Of a DNA stretch of 64,000 bases, positions 27,046 to 36,616 are shown piece after piece. Source of the stretch: Pasteurellaceae bacterium LFhippo2 (GTDB lineage Bacteria; Pseudomonadota; Gammaproteobacteria; Enterobacterales; Pasteurellaceae); contig LEKJ01000028.1 of assembly GCA_029852775.1 (NCBI GenBank), positions 143,079 to 207,078 on the forward strand, written 5' to 3'. The translations under genes were made by a program, and so were the position numbers. Numbering within the stretch: the stretch's first letter is position 1; each line of letters opens with the position of its first letter. The notes beneath the pieces were generated by a model, which worked only from the letters and a program-made list of their open reading frames with translations, had not been told where the DNA came from and searched no databases.

Positions 27046-28756
27046 TCGCCTAGCAGTGATGACGCTCAGCCTTGCGCTGAGCGTTTGCGCTTATGCGAAT
27101 AATTCAAATGTGGGAAATGCGCAACAAATAAAAGTTGCGACGGGGCATCTATTTGTTCATCTTTCTGATGCGATGGCGGAAGTGAAAAGGGGAGAAATTG
27201 CAAAATCTCAACCTTATCTCACCGCTTTACAGCAGGAGTTTGAAACGATCCCGACTTATCAATCTGAAGCTGGGCAAGCGGTTAGTTTAGAATTAAAAAA
27301 TGCGATTCAAAACCCGAATTTAACCAGTTTTGAACAACTTTCAAAGGCGTTATATGCCTTTGAAAAAGAGCAGAACCCAGTAGATTACACGGCGAAACGC
27401 CAGCAATTTGCTAAACGTGTAATGCCGATTTATCAGCAGTTATCTCAAGCTGTCGTTCAGCAAAATTTAGAACAAATTCAAGAAAGTTATAAGCGTTTTA
27501 ACTCAACTTGGACGGTTAATGAAAAAGTCGTGCGTGATACAAGTTTGGGGCATTATGGTCAGATTGAAACCGCAATGACGCTGTTGCGAATTGCAATGCT
27601 ATCCGAACCTGCCAATTTTGCAGAAATGGAGAAACAAGCGCTCAATTTAGGCAATTCTCTTGCAGATTTTAATACGGGCAATGTGTTACAACCGCAGAAA
27701 TCAACGGTCGCAAATGCGCCAGAAACCCTTGTGGACGGCATTAAATTATTAGAAAAAGCTTATTCTGCTTTTGAAGATAATCAGTTAGATCTGGGGAGAT
27801 CTGCGATTACGCTTTTTATTCAGCAGTGGCCTATTTTTGAAGGGGATGTTCGAACTCGTGATGCAGGGCTTTATACACGGGTTGAAAGCGATTTACCGGT
27901 AATAATTGTAAAAGGCAATGAGCCAGCAAATATGCAGAAATTTCAAGGCATTATTGCTGATTTGAATCATTTAGATGTGGCAGGAAGTTACGGCATTATT
28001 GATGCTATGCTGATTTTATTGCGTGAAGGTTTGGAAGCGTTACTGATTATTATGGCGTTGGTTACGACCCTTAATGTTGCTAAACAGCCGAAAGCGAAAC
28101 GTTGGGTTTATGTTGGTGCAGGTTTAGGCATTTTAGCAAGTATTGCTGGCGCCATTGCACTACAACAACTATTCCCTGTGGTTTCAGCAGGTGCAAATCG
28201 TGAGATCTTAGAAGGGGCTGTAGGCATTTTTGCCGTAGCGATGATGTTATTTGTGGGGGCGTGGCTACATAGCAAATCATCATTGCAAGGTTGGAAGCGT
28301 TTTATTGATAAGCAAGTCGCACAGGCGTTGGCGACAGGTAGCTTAGTTTCAATGATGTCGTTGAGTTTCCTTTCGGTATTTAGAGAAGGGGCGGAAACCA
28401 TTCTGTTCTATGCCGGAATGTTGCCATTAATTGATCTGCAAGATTTCCTGCTTGGGATCTTATTCGCGCTGATTATTTTAGTGGTTGTCGCTTTTGCTAT
28501 CAGTAAATCGTCAAAATATTTACCGATTCATCATCTCTTTAAAGTGATGACGATTTTGATCTACGGATTAGGTTTTAAGATTCTAGGGGTAAGTATTCAC
28601 GCCTTACAGCTTACTCAAATCTTACCGCGCTCAACGGTTGCGGAGTTGCCAAATATTGCGTGGATTGGATTCTATAATTCTTGGGAAGGGATTGTATCGC
28701 AAGCGATTTATCTCTTGCTGATTCCTATTGTAGCGAAGTGGTTTAAAGCCCATTAG
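27008..28756 (+). CDS. efeU: FTR1-family iron permease EfeU with long periplasmic N-terminus
   Basis: A 582-residue protein: signal peptide (about 1-30), a helical periplasmic region of some 290 residues, then about seven membrane helices from residue 330. It carries both FTR1 iron-binding motifs, LREGLEALLI (near 338) and FREGAETILFY (near 457). E. coli EfeU has about 276 residues, so the N-terminal half is an added domain; its helical, imelysin-like character is my impression only. The start overlaps efeB; an AGGAG lies 12 nt upstream of this ATG, and a later ATG at 27059 is possible but would shorten the signal peptide. It ends before a convergent terminator. Confidence 0.88.
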   Translation: MIIWAKRYLTQFNRLAVMTLSLALSVCAYANNSNVGNAQQIKVATGHLFVHLSDAMAEVKRGEIAKSQPYLTALQQEFETIPTYQSEAGQAVSLELKNAIQNPNLTSFEQLSKALYAFEKEQNPVDYTAKRQQFAKRVMPIYQQLSQAVVQQNLEQIQESYKRFNSTWTVNEKVVRDTSLGHYGQIETAMTLLRIAMLSEPANFAEMEKQALNLGNSLADFNTGNVLQPQKSTVANAPETLVDGIKLLEKAYSAFEDNQLDLGRSAITLFIQQWPIFEGDVRTRDAGLYTRVESDLPVIIVKGNEPANMQKFQGIIADLNHLDVAGSYGIIDAMLILLREGLEALLIIMALVTTLNVAKQPKAKRWVYVGAGLGILASIAGAIALQQLFPVVSAGANREILEGAVGIFAVAMMLFVGAWLHSKSSLQGWKRFIDKQVAQALATGSLVSMMSLSFLSVFREGAETILFYAGMLPLIDLQDFLLGILFALIILVVVAFAISKSSKYLPIHHLFKVMTILIYGLGFKILGVSIHALQLTQILPRSTVAELPNIAWIGFYNSWEGIVSQAIYLLLIPIVAKWFKAH

Positions 28757-28764
28757 ATAAGTAA

Positions 28765-28809
28765 CAACCGGTCATATTTTGCAAATTTTTTGCAGAATAT
28801 GACCGGTTG
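28765..28809. terminator. Bidirectional terminator made of two inverted uptake-signal variants
   Basis: CAACCGGTCATATT (28765-28778) pairs perfectly with AATATGACCGGTTG (28796-28809), with a T/A-rich loop containing TTGCAAA. It separates convergent efeU and the HerA-like gene. The core is a G-to-C variant of the normal uptake word. Confidence 0.75.
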
Positions 28810-28816
28810 ATCTCTG

Positions 28817-30307
28817 TTATTTCTTAGTAATTGCGCCTAAGATACCACGCATAATCTGCTTGGTAACTTGGTTGCGTAGGTTACGTCCAACCTGTTTTGC
28901 AACACCACTTACAAGCTGTTCTGCAACTGTCTGTTCGCTTTTCTTCTTCGAACCAAAGATACTACCAAGCATACCGCTTAAGAAGCTATTATCTTCTTGT
29001 TCAGCTTGTTGCTGTGCTTGTTGTGTCGCTTGTGTTTGAGCATTTAACACTTCATACGCTGATTCATTATCAACATATTGGCTATAGTGATGATATAGAT
29101 CGTCTTGCTTCACTAAGCTTAAGCGTTCACTTTCCGAAATCGGTTTTAACTTACTTGCAGGCGGGTAGATGTAAGCAATTTCAACTGGTGTTGGCATACC
29201 TTTTTCATCTAACACTGAAACAAGGGCTTCACCCACACCCAATTGGGTGATAGCTTCTGCCACATTTACTCCCGGATTCGCACGGAAAGTTTCAGCCGCT
29301 GCTTTTACTGCTTTTTGGTCACGTGGCGTGAAAGCACGTAAAGCGTGTTGAATACGGTTACCTAACTGACCTAACACTGAATCTGGTAAATCTAACGGGT
29401 TTTGTGTAACAAAGTAAACACCCACACCTTTAGAACGAATTAAGCGAACCACTTGCTCGATTTTATCGACTAACACTTTTGGTGCACCGTCAAAGAGTAA
29501 GTGTGCTTCATCGAAGAATAATACAAATTTTGGTTTTTCCGGGTCGCCTACTTCAGGTAAGATTTCAAAGAGTTCTGCCATAAACCAAAGTAAGAATGCA
29601 CCGTACATACGTGGCGAATTAATCAATTTTTCAGAGTTCAGAACATTGATTACACCGCGACCGTTGCGTGTTTGCATCCAGTCGTTTAAATCTAAAGCAG
29701 GTTCGCCAAATAGATTCGCTGCGCCTTCATTTTCAAGGGCTAATAATGAGCGCTGAATTGCGCCAACACTTGCCGCAGAAACGTTGCCGTATTCGACTTG
29801 AAAGGTTTTTGCATTTTCAGCCACAAATTTCAGCATTGCACGTAGATCTTTTAAGTCGATTAATAATAGACCTTGATCATCGGCAACACGGAACACTAAA
29901 TTTAATAAGCCTTCTTGGGTATCGTTTAAATTTAATAAACGCGCAAGAAGCATCGGACCCATTTCTGAAATGGTTGTACGAAGTGGAATACCTGTTTCGC
30001 CAAATACATCCCAGTAAGAAACAGGGTAGCCTTTCATATATTCTTCGCCACCGAGTTGGAATTGTTCAACGCGTTCTGCAATTTTCCCTTGAAAATCACC
30101 CGCTTGCACTAATCCAGAAAGGTCGCCTTTTACGTCAACAAGGAAAACAGGCACTCCATCATCACTGAATGATTCAGCTAATTTACGCAGAGTAACTGTC
30201 TTACCAGTACCCGTTGCTCCTGCGACTAAACCGTGGCGATTAGCCATTTTTGCTGTGAGAGAAATGATTTTGCCATCTTTATTTTGGGCAATTGCATAAT
30301 GTGTCAT
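28817..30307 (-). CDS. yjgR: HerA-like helicase/ATPase, YjgR family (DUF853)
   Basis: A 496-residue P-loop ATPase with Walker A GATGTGKTVTL (near residue 31), Walker B FVLFFDEAHLLF (near 265), and a C-terminal region with SGMLGSIFGSKKKSEQ before a basic helical tail. This layout is the DUF853/YjgR family, related to HerA/FtsK translocases. The biological role of YjgR is not established. Preceded by AGAGGAT at the start. The lipoprotein gene lies immediately upstream on the same strand, 21 nt away, so co-transcription is possible. Confidence 0.88.
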   Translation of the reverse strand: MTHYAIAQNKDGKIISLTAKMANRHGLVAGATGTGKTVTLRKLAESFSDDGVPVFLVDVKGDLSGLVQAGDFQGKIAERVEQFQLGGEEYMKGYPVSYWDVFGETGIPLRTTISEMGPMLLARLLNLNDTQEGLLNLVFRVADDQGLLLIDLKDLRAMLKFVAENAKTFQVEYGNVSAASVGAIQRSLLALENEGAANLFGEPALDLNDWMQTRNGRGVINVLNSEKLINSPRMYGAFLLWFMAELFEILPEVGDPEKPKFVLFFDEAHLLFDGAPKVLVDKIEQVVRLIRSKGVGVYFVTQNPLDLPDSVLGQLGNRIQHALRAFTPRDQKAVKAAAETFRANPGVNVAEAITQLGVGEALVSVLDEKGMPTPVEIAYIYPPASKLKPISESERLSLVKQDDLYHHYSQYVDNESAYEVLNAQTQATQQAQQQAEQEDNSFLSGMLGSIFGSKKKSEQTVAEQLVSGVAKQVGRNLRNQVTKQIMRGILGAITKK

Positions 30308-30328
30308 AAATAAAAATCCTCTTAGGAA

Positions 30329-30658
30329 TTAACTCTTTTTAGTTCCAACTTTGAAACCTGTTTCCCAGTTAGTCTTAAACTGTTTAGGTAATTTATTACC
30401 ATAATTACAATATGTTACACGTTCTTCAAACATTTTTTGTTTGTGCGCTTTGAATGATTTACCAACACGATAGCCATCTAAATACCAGTCATCACTATCG
30501 TTACATTCCGTTGTATTGATTCGTTTTTCTGTGGCGGTACTGCTATAAGAGACTTTAGAATTATTTGATGCTTTTGGATTTTGAGAGCTTGAATCCATAC
30601 TACAAGCTGCTAAAGCAACAGATGTTGTTAGCAGAAATATTAAATTTGATTGTTTCAT
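30329..30658 (-). CDS. Small lipoprotein, DUF2799-like
   Basis: 109 residues from the ATG at 30658; a TTG at 30670 would add four but has no ribosome binding site. A type II signal peptide, MKQSNLIFLLTTSVALAACS, ends in a lipobox with Cys at residue 19. The mature part has NDSDDWYLDGYRVGKSF and CNYGNKLPKQFKTNWETGF, resembling the WxxxGxxxG pattern of DUF2799 outer-membrane lipoproteins. Function unknown. It sits between rhlB and the HerA-like gene. Confidence 0.75.
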   Translation of the reverse strand: MKQSNLIFLLTTSVALAACSMDSSSQNPKASNNSKVSYSSTATEKRINTTECNDSDDWYLDGYRVGKSFKAHKQKMFEERVTYCNYGNKLPKQFKTNWETGFKVGTKKS

Positions 30659-30678
30659 ATTTTTGCTCAATAAAATAA

Positions 30679-30703
30679 GGACGCTAAATAAATGTAAGCG
30701 TCC
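30679..30703 (-). terminator. Terminator after rhlB
   Basis: On the minus strand GGACGCT-(11 nt)-AGCGTCC followed by TTATTTT, 16 nt beyond the rhlB stop. Confidence 0.7.
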
Positions 30704-30718
30704 ATAAAAATTTAATAA

Positions 30719-31939
30719 TTATCTTTTTCTATTAGGATAACGAGACGTTCTTGGTTTACGATTCACTTTTGGCAACTCAACCAATGATTCGCTATCATAT
30801 TGACTGACAGGAATCGGATGTCCGATATATTCTTCAATCGCTGGAAGATTTACTGCATAGCGTTCGCAAGCAAAGCTGATTGAAACACCGCTTTCGCCTG
30901 CACGGCCAGTACGACCGATACGGTGAACATAGTCTTCTCTATCATCTGGAAGATCATAGTTAAATACGTGAGTCACATCAGGAATATGTAAACCACGTGC
31001 TGCAACATCCGTTGCCACTAAAATATCTAAATCACCTTGAGTGAAACTATCTAATAGCGCAAGACGTTTTTTCTGCTGAATATCGCCAGTTAATAAGCCA
31101 ACTCTATGACCATCTGCACTCAAATAGTTCCAAACTTCTTCACATTTATGTTTGGTATTGGCAAAAACAATACAGCGATCTGGCCACTCTTCTTCCATCA
31201 AAGTAAGAAGTAACGCCATTTTATCTTCGTTTGAAGGATAGAATAGTTCTTCTTTGATGCGATGGCCTGTGCGCTGCAGCGGCTCAATTTCTACATATTC
31301 GGCATTATGCATATCTTCAAAAGCAAGTTCACGTACTCTGTGCGAAAGCGTTGCAGAGAAGAGCATTGTTAAGCGCTGTTCAGGTTTTGGACATTTACGC
31401 ATTAAATAGCGAATATCTTTGATAAAGCCAAGATCGAACATACGATCTGCCTCATCCAAAACAACCACTTGGATTTTATCTAAGTTGATAATGCCTTGCT
31501 TTACATAGTCGATCACTCGACCGGTTGTACCGATAAGAACATCAACGCCTTTTTGAATTTCTTGTAGCTGCTTATCATAGCCATCGCCACCATAAGCAAG
31601 GGCAATGTTTAGCCCAGAATGTTTAACTAGTAATTCAGCGTCAGAGCCAATTTGAACCGCAAGTTCACGAGTCGGAGCAAGAATCAATGCTCTAGGTTGG
31701 TTTGCCTGAGTAGATACATCGTGTTTGAGTAAATGGTTAAAGGTTGCCACTAAAAACGCGAGAGTTTTACCTGTACCTGTTTGAGCTTGGCCTGCGATAT
31801 CTTGGCCAATTAAAGTGTAAGGAAGAGTTTTAGCCTGAATAGGAGTACAAAATTCAAAACCTTTACTATCCAGCGCTGCAATAACATTATCGTGAATCGG
31901 AAAATCGATAAAACGTTGTTCTGTAAGGTGTTTTGACAT
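30719..31939 (-). CDS. rhlB: ATP-dependent RNA helicase RhlB
   Basis: 406 residues from the ATG at 31939, which has a well-placed GAGG; the TTG two codons upstream is less likely. DEAD-box motifs in order: Q motif [11 protein letters not shown], motif I AQTGTGKT, Ia [40 protein letters not shown]. The start [16 protein letters not shown] follows E. coli RhlB closely. RhlB is the helicase of the RNA degradosome, unwinding RNA for PNPase while bound to RNase E. The C-terminal tail is short and basic ([13 protein letters not shown]), typical of the family. Confidence 0.93.
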   Translation of the reverse strand: MSKHLTEQRFIDFPIHDNVIAALDSKGFEFCTPIQAKTLPYTLIGQDIAGQAQTGTGKTLAFLVATFNHLLKHDVSTQANQPRALILAPTRELAVQIGSDAELLVKHSGLNIALAYGGDGYDKQLQEIQKGVDVLIGTTGRVIDYVKQGIINLDKIQVVVLDEADRMFDLGFIKDIRYLMRKCPKPEQRLTMLFSATLSHRVRELAFEDMHNAEYVEIEPLQRTGHRIKEELFYPSNEDKMALLLTLMEEEWPDRCIVFANTKHKCEEVWNYLSADGHRVGLLTGDIQQKKRLALLDSFTQGDLDILVATDVAARGLHIPDVTHVFNYDLPDDREDYVHRIGRTGRAGESGVSISFACERYAVNLPAIEEYIGHPIPVSQYDSESLVELPKVNRKPRTSRYPNRKR

Positions 31940-32087
31940 ATTCAAACCTCAATTTGCAAATCTTTGGGAAAATCTGACCGGTTGTAAATAGTCGGCCAGA
32001 TAAATTTTGCAAAAGATACCATAAATGTGAGAAATTGAGTAGAATATTAGGCCATTTCGGTTATAAATTTATTAAGGGAGTAACATA

Positions 32088-33107
32088 ATGTCAGCAAACA
32101 CATCGAAACCAAATTTAAAAAATCGCCATTTCCTTCGTTTAATGGATTTCACTCCAGAAGAAATTCAATATTTATTAGATCTTTCTGCAAAATTAAAAGC
32201 CGATAAAAAAGCAGGTACAGAAAAGCAAACCCTAAAAGGTAAAAATATCGCTTTAATCTTTGAAAAAGCGTCAACACGTACTCGTTGTGCCTTTGAAGTT
32301 GGCGCATTCGATCAAGGAGCAAACGTGAGCTATATTGGCCCAAGTGGTTCGCAGATTGGGCACAAAGAGTCAATGAAAGATACCGCTCGTGTAATTGGCA
32401 GAATGTACGATGGTATTCAATATCGCGGCTATGGTCAGGAGTTAGTGGAAATCTTAGCAGATTATTCTGGTGTGCCTGTGTGGAACGGCTTAACCGATGA
32501 ATTCCATCCAACCCAAATCCTTGCGGATTTCTTAACAATGGTTGAGCATTCAGACAAACCATTAAATCAAATCAAATTAGCCTACTTAGGTGATGCGCGT
32601 AACAATATGGGTAACTCATTTGTCGAAGGCGCAGCATTAATGGGCGTTGATTTACGCTTAGTGGCTCCAAAACAGTTTTTCCCTGAACAAAAGCTATTAG
32701 ATGAAGTGGCTGAAATGGCGTCGAAAACAGGGGCGAAAATTACCTGTACCGAAGATATTTCAGAAGGTGTGAAAGATGTTGATTTCGTTTATACAGATGT
32801 TTGGGTATCAATGGGCGAGCCAGAATCTGCTTGGGAAGCACGTATCAATTTAATGAAACCTTATCAAGTAAATGCGGAATTAATGAAGCGCACAGGCAAT
32901 CCAAATGTGAAGTTCCTACATTGCTTACCAGCATTCCACGATGATCAAACTATTTTAGGCAAAGATATTGCGGAAAAATATGGGATGAATGGCTTAGAAG
33001 TAACTGATGAAGTGTTTGAATCAGAAGCATCAATTGTATTTGATGAAGCTGAAAACCGTATGCATACTATTAAAGCAGTGATGGTTGCGACCTTAGGGCA
33101 AGAGTAG
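32088..33107 (+). CDS. argF: Ornithine carbamoyltransferase
   Basis: A 339-residue OTCase with the carbamoyl-phosphate motif [14 protein letters not shown] (near residue 63), the HPTQILADF motif (near 140), the ornithine-binding SMGEP loop (near 243) and the catalytic HCLPAFHD (near 283). It forms citrulline from ornithine and carbamoyl phosphate. In H. influenzae the corresponding gene has been annotated arcB (catabolic). No arginine deiminase or carbamate kinase gene is nearby, so biosynthetic or catabolic use cannot be settled. The ribosome binding site AAGGGAG is strong, and a palindromic terminator follows. Confidence 0.95.
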   Translation: MSANTSKPNLKNRHFLRLMDFTPEEIQYLLDLSAKLKADKKAGTEKQTLKGKNIALIFEKASTRTRCAFEVGAFDQGANVSYIGPSGSQIGHKESMKDTARVIGRMYDGIQYRGYGQELVEILADYSGVPVWNGLTDEFHPTQILADFLTMVEHSDKPLNQIKLAYLGDARNNMGNSFVEGAALMGVDLRLVAPKQFFPEQKLLDEVAEMASKTGAKITCTEDISEGVKDVDFVYTDVWVSMGEPESAWEARINLMKPYQVNAELMKRTGNPNVKFLHCLPAFHDDQTILGKDIAEKYGMNGLEVTDEVFESEASIVFDEAENRMHTIKAVMVATLGQE

Positions 33108-33110
33108 TTA

Positions 33111-33131
33111 CCTAGTACGAGCCGTACTAGG
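33111..33131 (+). terminator. Hairpin after argF
   Basis: CCTAGTACG-AGC-CGTACTAGG, perfect 9-bp stem just past the stop, followed by a mixed A/T tract (TTATTAAAATTTTT). Confidence 0.65.
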
Positions 33132-33273
33132 CTTATTAAAATTTTTCATATTTATTTGAAAAAATATAAAACAAATTACTATTCAAAAACAGAAGAGAAC
33201 AGAGTAATCTATTTCTAAATTGATTAATTTCATTTTATTAAAAAAATTACTATCAGAATTCAACAAAAAAACG

Positions 33274-33312
33274 TACAATGCGCCTGTTTATCAGCTACGC
33301 AAACGTTTACTT
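33274..33312 (+). promoter_or_regulatory. glyA promoter -10 and PurR-type operator
   Basis: A -10-like TACAAT (33274-33279) is followed by ACGCAAACGTTTACTT (33297-33312). This matches the PurR box ACGCAAACGTTTGCGT at 13 of 16 positions, including the whole central core. E. coli glyA is PurR-repressed, so purine control is likely here too. Confidence 0.65.
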
Positions 33313-33331
33313 AAATATAGGAGTACCCGCA

Positions 33332-34594
33332 ATGTTAAGACGTGATATGAATATCGCAGACTACGATCCAGTATTATGGCAAGCAATTCAAGACGAAAAT
33401 CGTCGTCAAGAAGAGCATATTGAGCTTATTGCTTCAGAAAACTATGCAAGCCCACGTGTTATGCAAGCACAAGGTTCGCAATTTACTAATAAATATGCGG
33501 AAGGCTACCCAGGTAAACGTTACTATGGTGGTTGTGAGTATGCAGATATCGTTGAGCAATTAGCGATTGACCGCGCAAAAGAGTTATTTGGTGCAGATTA
33601 CGTAAACGTACAGCCACACTCTGGTTCACAAGCAAACGCTGCTGTGTATATGGCACTTTTAAATCCAGGTGATACTATTTTAGGTATGAGCCTTGCACAC
33701 GGTGGTCACTTAACTCACGGTGCGTCAGTAAGTTTCTCTGGCAAAATCTACCACGCAGAACAATACGGCATTACAGCAGAAGGTGTTATTGACTATGACG
33801 CACTTCGTAAACAAGCTCACGAAGTAAAACCAAAAATGATCGTTGGCGGTTTCTCTGCGTACTCACAAGTTGTAGATTGGGCGAAAATGCGTGAAATCGC
33901 AGATGAAGTTGGCGCATACTTATTCGTAGATATGGCGCACGTTGCAGGTTTAATTGCTGCAGGTGTTTACCCAAGCCCGATGAATCACGCTCACGTTGTG
34001 ACAACTACAACCCACAAGACTCTTGGTGGCCCGCGTGGTGGTCTAATTCTTTCAAATGCGAAAGATGAAGATATGTACAAAAAATTCCAAAGCGCTGTAT
34101 TCCCTGCAGGTCAAGGTGGCCCATTAGTTCACGTGATTGCGGCAAAAGCGGTATGTTTCAAAGAAGCATTAGAGCCTGAATACAAAGTTTATCAACAACA
34201 AGTTGTGAAAAATGCTAAAGCAATGGTTGAGGTATTCAAAGCACGTGGTTACAACGTGGTTTCAAACGGCACAGAAAACCATTTATTCCTTGTTGATTTA
34301 GTAAGTCACGGTTTAACGGGTAAAGCAGCGGATGCAGCATTAGGTAGTGCAAACATTACTGTAAATAAAAATGCAGTGCCAAACGATCCACAAAAACCGT
34401 TTGTTACTTCTGGTATCCGCGTGGGTACGCCTTCAGTAACTCGTCGTGGTTTCAAAGAAGCGGAAGTGGCAGAGTTAGCAGGTTGGATGTGTGATATTTT
34501 AGATGCAATGAATACCGATAAATTAGAGTCAGCAATCGAAGCAACGAAAGCGAAAGTATTAGATATCTGTAAACGTTTACCGGTTTATCCATAA
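33332..34594 (+). CDS. glyA: Serine hydroxymethyltransferase GlyA
   Basis: 420 residues from the ATG at 33332, which has an AGGAG site; the longer open frame upstream runs through the operator and is non-coding. Motifs: [16 protein letters not shown] (near residue 95), [10 protein letters not shown], and the PLP-lysine in [15 protein letters not shown] (near 225). It converts serine and tetrahydrofolate to glycine and methylene-THF, the main one-carbon source. It stands as a single-gene unit with a terminator behind and a PurR-type box in front. Length matches E. coli GlyA (417). Confidence 0.97.
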   Translation: MLRRDMNIADYDPVLWQAIQDENRRQEEHIELIASENYASPRVMQAQGSQFTNKYAEGYPGKRYYGGCEYADIVEQLAIDRAKELFGADYVNVQPHSGSQANAAVYMALLNPGDTILGMSLAHGGHLTHGASVSFSGKIYHAEQYGITAEGVIDYDALRKQAHEVKPKMIVGGFSAYSQVVDWAKMREIADEVGAYLFVDMAHVAGLIAAGVYPSPMNHAHVVTTTTHKTLGGPRGGLILSNAKDEDMYKKFQSAVFPAGQGGPLVHVIAAKAVCFKEALEPEYKVYQQQVVKNAKAMVEVFKARGYNVVSNGTENHLFLVDLVSHGLTGKAADAALGSANITVNKNAVPNDPQKPFVTSGIRVGTPSVTRRGFKEAEVAELAGWMCDILDAMNTDKLESAIEATKAKVLDICKRLPVYP

Positions 34595-34614
34595 TTCTAT
34601 TACCGCAATTTAGC

Positions 34615-34638
34615 GTAGGGGCGAATGGCAATTCGCCC
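34615..34638 (+). repeat. REP-like element (GTAG + GGGCGAAT hairpin)
   Basis: GTAG (34615-34618) followed by GGGCGAAT-GGCA-ATTCGCCC, a perfect 8-bp stem. Confidence 0.7.
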
Positions 34639-34645
34639 ATATCTT

Positions 34646-34668
34646 ACCCCGATTAATTCGGGGTTTTT
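34646..34668 (+). terminator. Terminator of glyA
   Basis: ACCCCGA-TTAAT-TCGGGGT followed by TTTT. Confidence 0.85.
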
Positions 34669-34684
34669 ACATTTTTGGAGAGCT

Positions 34685-34960
34685 ATGATTTTATATTTAT
34701 TAATTTATCTGTTACTGATGAATCTATTTAGCGCTTATATGATGTATTTAGATAAGCAAAAATCGATCAAAGGCGAGTGGCGGATCCCTGAATTTGAGCT
34801 ATTTTGTTTAGCACTACTCGGGGGATTTATCGGTACTTATTTAGTGATGAAATACGCACGCCATAAAACTAAGCATTGGCAGTTTTATGCTGTAGTGATT
34901 TTATCGGCGTTGATTTGGTTGGTGGGATTACCAGCAGGATATATTTGTTTGAATCTATAA
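34685..34960 (+). CDS. Small membrane protein, DUF1294 family
   Basis: 91 residues from the ATG at 34685, which is preceded by GGAGAGC at good spacing. It has three hydrophobic helices and the DUF1294 signature: MYLDKQKSIKGEWRIPE followed by LALLGGFIGTYLVMKYARHKTK. Proteins of this family are short, three-helix inner-membrane proteins of unknown function. It lies behind the glyA terminator and before a convergent phosphatase gene; no clear promoter was noted. Confidence 0.8.
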   Translation: MILYLLIYLLLMNLFSAYMMYLDKQKSIKGEWRIPEFELFCLALLGGFIGTYLVMKYARHKTKHWQFYAVVILSALIWLVGLPAGYICLNL

Positions 34961-34989
34961 TATTTCCCCCATTTGGGGGAAATAAAAAA

Positions 34990-35613
34990 TTAATTCAAAT
35001 GATCTACATTGTTAAATTCGATTAATTCCGCTTTGCCATTTTCTACTTTGGTAATATTAATTGCGGTATTTGCCACAAATTTATGAATTTCTTGATTACG
35101 GAAGTCGTGCCAGTGGATACCTTTTAAAATTGCGGTAAGTAGGGTTAAGGTCATTCCGTGCGAAACTAATAGAATATTTTCACCATCTTTATGGCGTTCT
35201 ACGATTTGTTGGAATGCTTTCATCACACGGTTATACAGCTGTTCAATAGTTTCGCCTTGACTTTCCGTTGCAAGATAGCTTTTAGGATCGGTACGTAGCA
35301 AAATATATTCAGGGTGAGAGGCTAAATCTTCAGAACGTTTGCCTTCCCAATTACCAAAATAGATTTCATTGATACCTTTATGGTGAAAATGCGGAATATC
35401 GCGTTCGCCGATAATATAGTTTGCGGTGTCTTGCGCACGTTTAAGTAGGCTAGAGTAGCAAGCAGCGAAAGGAATATCTTTAAGCGCTTGCCCTGTTTTT
35501 TGTGCGCCAACAATACCTTCTTCGACTAATGGTGAGTCGCCGAAACCTTGTAATAAACCTTTATCATTCCATTCGGTGCGCCCGTGGCGGATTAAATAAA
35601 TATGTAGAGCCAT
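34990..35613 (-). CDS. Histidine phosphatase family protein (GpmB/CobC-like)
   Basis: 207 residues from the ATG at 35613, with AAGG upstream; longer open frame beyond it overlaps a REP element and is not coding. The catalytic RHG motif is at the start (YLIRHGRTEWNDKG), the second conserved His in LLVSHGMTLTLLTAIL (near residue 152), with an acid residue in the NEIYFGNWEG segment. Members include broad-specificity phosphatases and cofactor-dependent mutase relatives. The substrate is not predictable. Monocistronic, divergent from the downstream pseudouridine synthase gene. Confidence 0.85.
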   Translation of the reverse strand: MALHIYLIRHGRTEWNDKGLLQGFGDSPLVEEGIVGAQKTGQALKDIPFAACYSSLLKRAQDTANYIIGERDIPHFHHKGINEIYFGNWEGKRSEDLASHPEYILLRTDPKSYLATESQGETIEQLYNRVMKAFQQIVERHKDGENILLVSHGMTLTLLTAILKGIHWHDFRNQEIHKFVANTAINITKVENGKAELIEFNNVDHLN

Positions 35614-35662
35614 TTTGAACCTTGTAAAATTAAAATATAATATTGATATTTTATTATCATTC

Positions 35663-35685
35663 GTAGGGTGCGTGTAAACGCACTC
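35663..35685 (+). repeat. REP-like element (GTAG + GGTGCGTG hairpin)
   Basis: GTAG followed by a TGCGT-GTAA-ACGCA hairpin and CTCTAC; same word as the longer element at 44411. Confidence 0.6.
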
Positions 35686-35707
35686 TACACGCAAATTATA
35701 CCAAAAA

Positions 35708-36346
35708 ATGCCTTTAAAATTTACTATTTGCTTTCAACATACCGATTTTATTGTCATCAATAAACCTGTTGGAATCAGCGTGCATAAAGACGATCAAGCG
35801 GTTGGTTTAACGGAATTAGTTGCAAAACAGCTTGGTGTTGAGCAAGTGTGGTTGGTTCATCGTTTGGATAAGGTTACTTCTGGCTTATTGATTCTGGCTT
35901 TGAATAAACAAGCGGCCGCAAATTTCTATCAGCTTTTTGAACAGCATAAGATTCAAAAAACTTATTGGGCTCTGTCTGATCAAAAGCCGAAAAAGAAACA
36001 GGGTAGAATTGTGGGGGATATGGAAAAATCCCGTAATAGTGCTTGGAAATTATGTCATAGTAAAAATAATCCGGCGGTAACCCAGTTTATTTCTCACTCT
36101 ATTGAGCCGAATTTACGCCATTTTATTTTGCAACCCAAAACAGGTAAAACTCATCAGCTAAGAGTTGCGATGAAAAGTTTAGGGAGTCCAATTCTTGGTG
36201 ATGATCTTTATAGTGGAACTCAAGCAGATAGAGTTTATTTACACGCCTATCAGCTTGAGTTTATCTATAATGATGAGCAATTTATTATCCAAAGTGAGCC
36301 TACAACCGGTCAGTTTTGGGCAAAAATTTGCAAAAGTGTTCCTTAA
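35708..36346 (+). CDS. RluA-family pseudouridine synthase
   Basis: A 212-residue protein with the RluA-type catalytic motif HRLDKVTSGLLILA (Asp near residue 54) and the end motif KTGKTHQLRVAMKSLGSPILGDDLYSG shortened to its core here: THQLRVAMKSLG. No S4 domain, and short, like a subgroup of single-domain synthases seen in Haemophilus. It isomerises uridine in an rRNA or tRNA; the target is unknown. Its stop codon overlaps that of the convergent DinI-like gene (36343-36346). An uptake-signal variant CAACCGGTC lies near its 3' end. Confidence 0.85.
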   Translation: MPLKFTICFQHTDFIVINKPVGISVHKDDQAVGLTELVAKQLGVEQVWLVHRLDKVTSGLLILALNKQAAANFYQLFEQHKIQKTYWALSDQKPKKKQGRIVGDMEKSRNSAWKLCHSKNNPAVTQFISHSIEPNLRHFILQPKTGKTHQLRVAMKSLGSPILGDDLYSGTQADRVYLHAYQLEFIYNDEQFIIQSEPTTGQFWAKICKSVP

Positions 36347-36603
36347 TAATACTGCTCTTGCAATTCTTCGAAGGCAGATCCTTCATCAAATAAATTCTCT
36401 AAAAACTCACCTACATCTTTTTTGCCGTCTTTGCCAAGTCCAAAGACGGTTAAATCACTATTCGACGGGGATTTTCTCGCTCGTACAATCGCATTTGGAA
36501 ACGCTTTTGCGGTACGAATTTCTACGATTTCTAACATTCGTTCAAATTTGCTTTGATCTAATCCTTGTGGTTTAGCTAAGCGAATATCAATAGTTGCTGA
36601 CAT
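36343..36603 (-). CDS. DinI-like family protein
   Basis: An 86-residue acidic protein. Its C-terminal half (AFPNAIVRARKSPSNSDLTV followed by a helix with KKDVGEFLENLFDEG) resembles DinI/MsgA proteins, which in E. coli modulate RecA filaments in the SOS response. The start MSATIDIRLA is the expected first strand. GGAGAAAC lies before the ATG. A dyad with LexA-like half sites covers its upstream region. Chromosomal DinI-like genes in Pasteurellaceae sometimes derive from prophages. Function here is inferred only from family. Confidence 0.72.
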   Translation of the reverse strand: MSATIDIRLAKPQGLDQSKFERMLEIVEIRTAKAFPNAIVRARKSPSNSDLTVFGLGKDGKKDVGEFLENLFDEGSAFEELQEQYY

Positions 36604-36616
36604 AGTGTTTCTCCTT

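Noticed and set aside
33278-33331. N-terminal extension of glyA
   Set aside because: It covers the PurR-type box and has no family similarity; the ATG at 33332 has the ribosome binding site.
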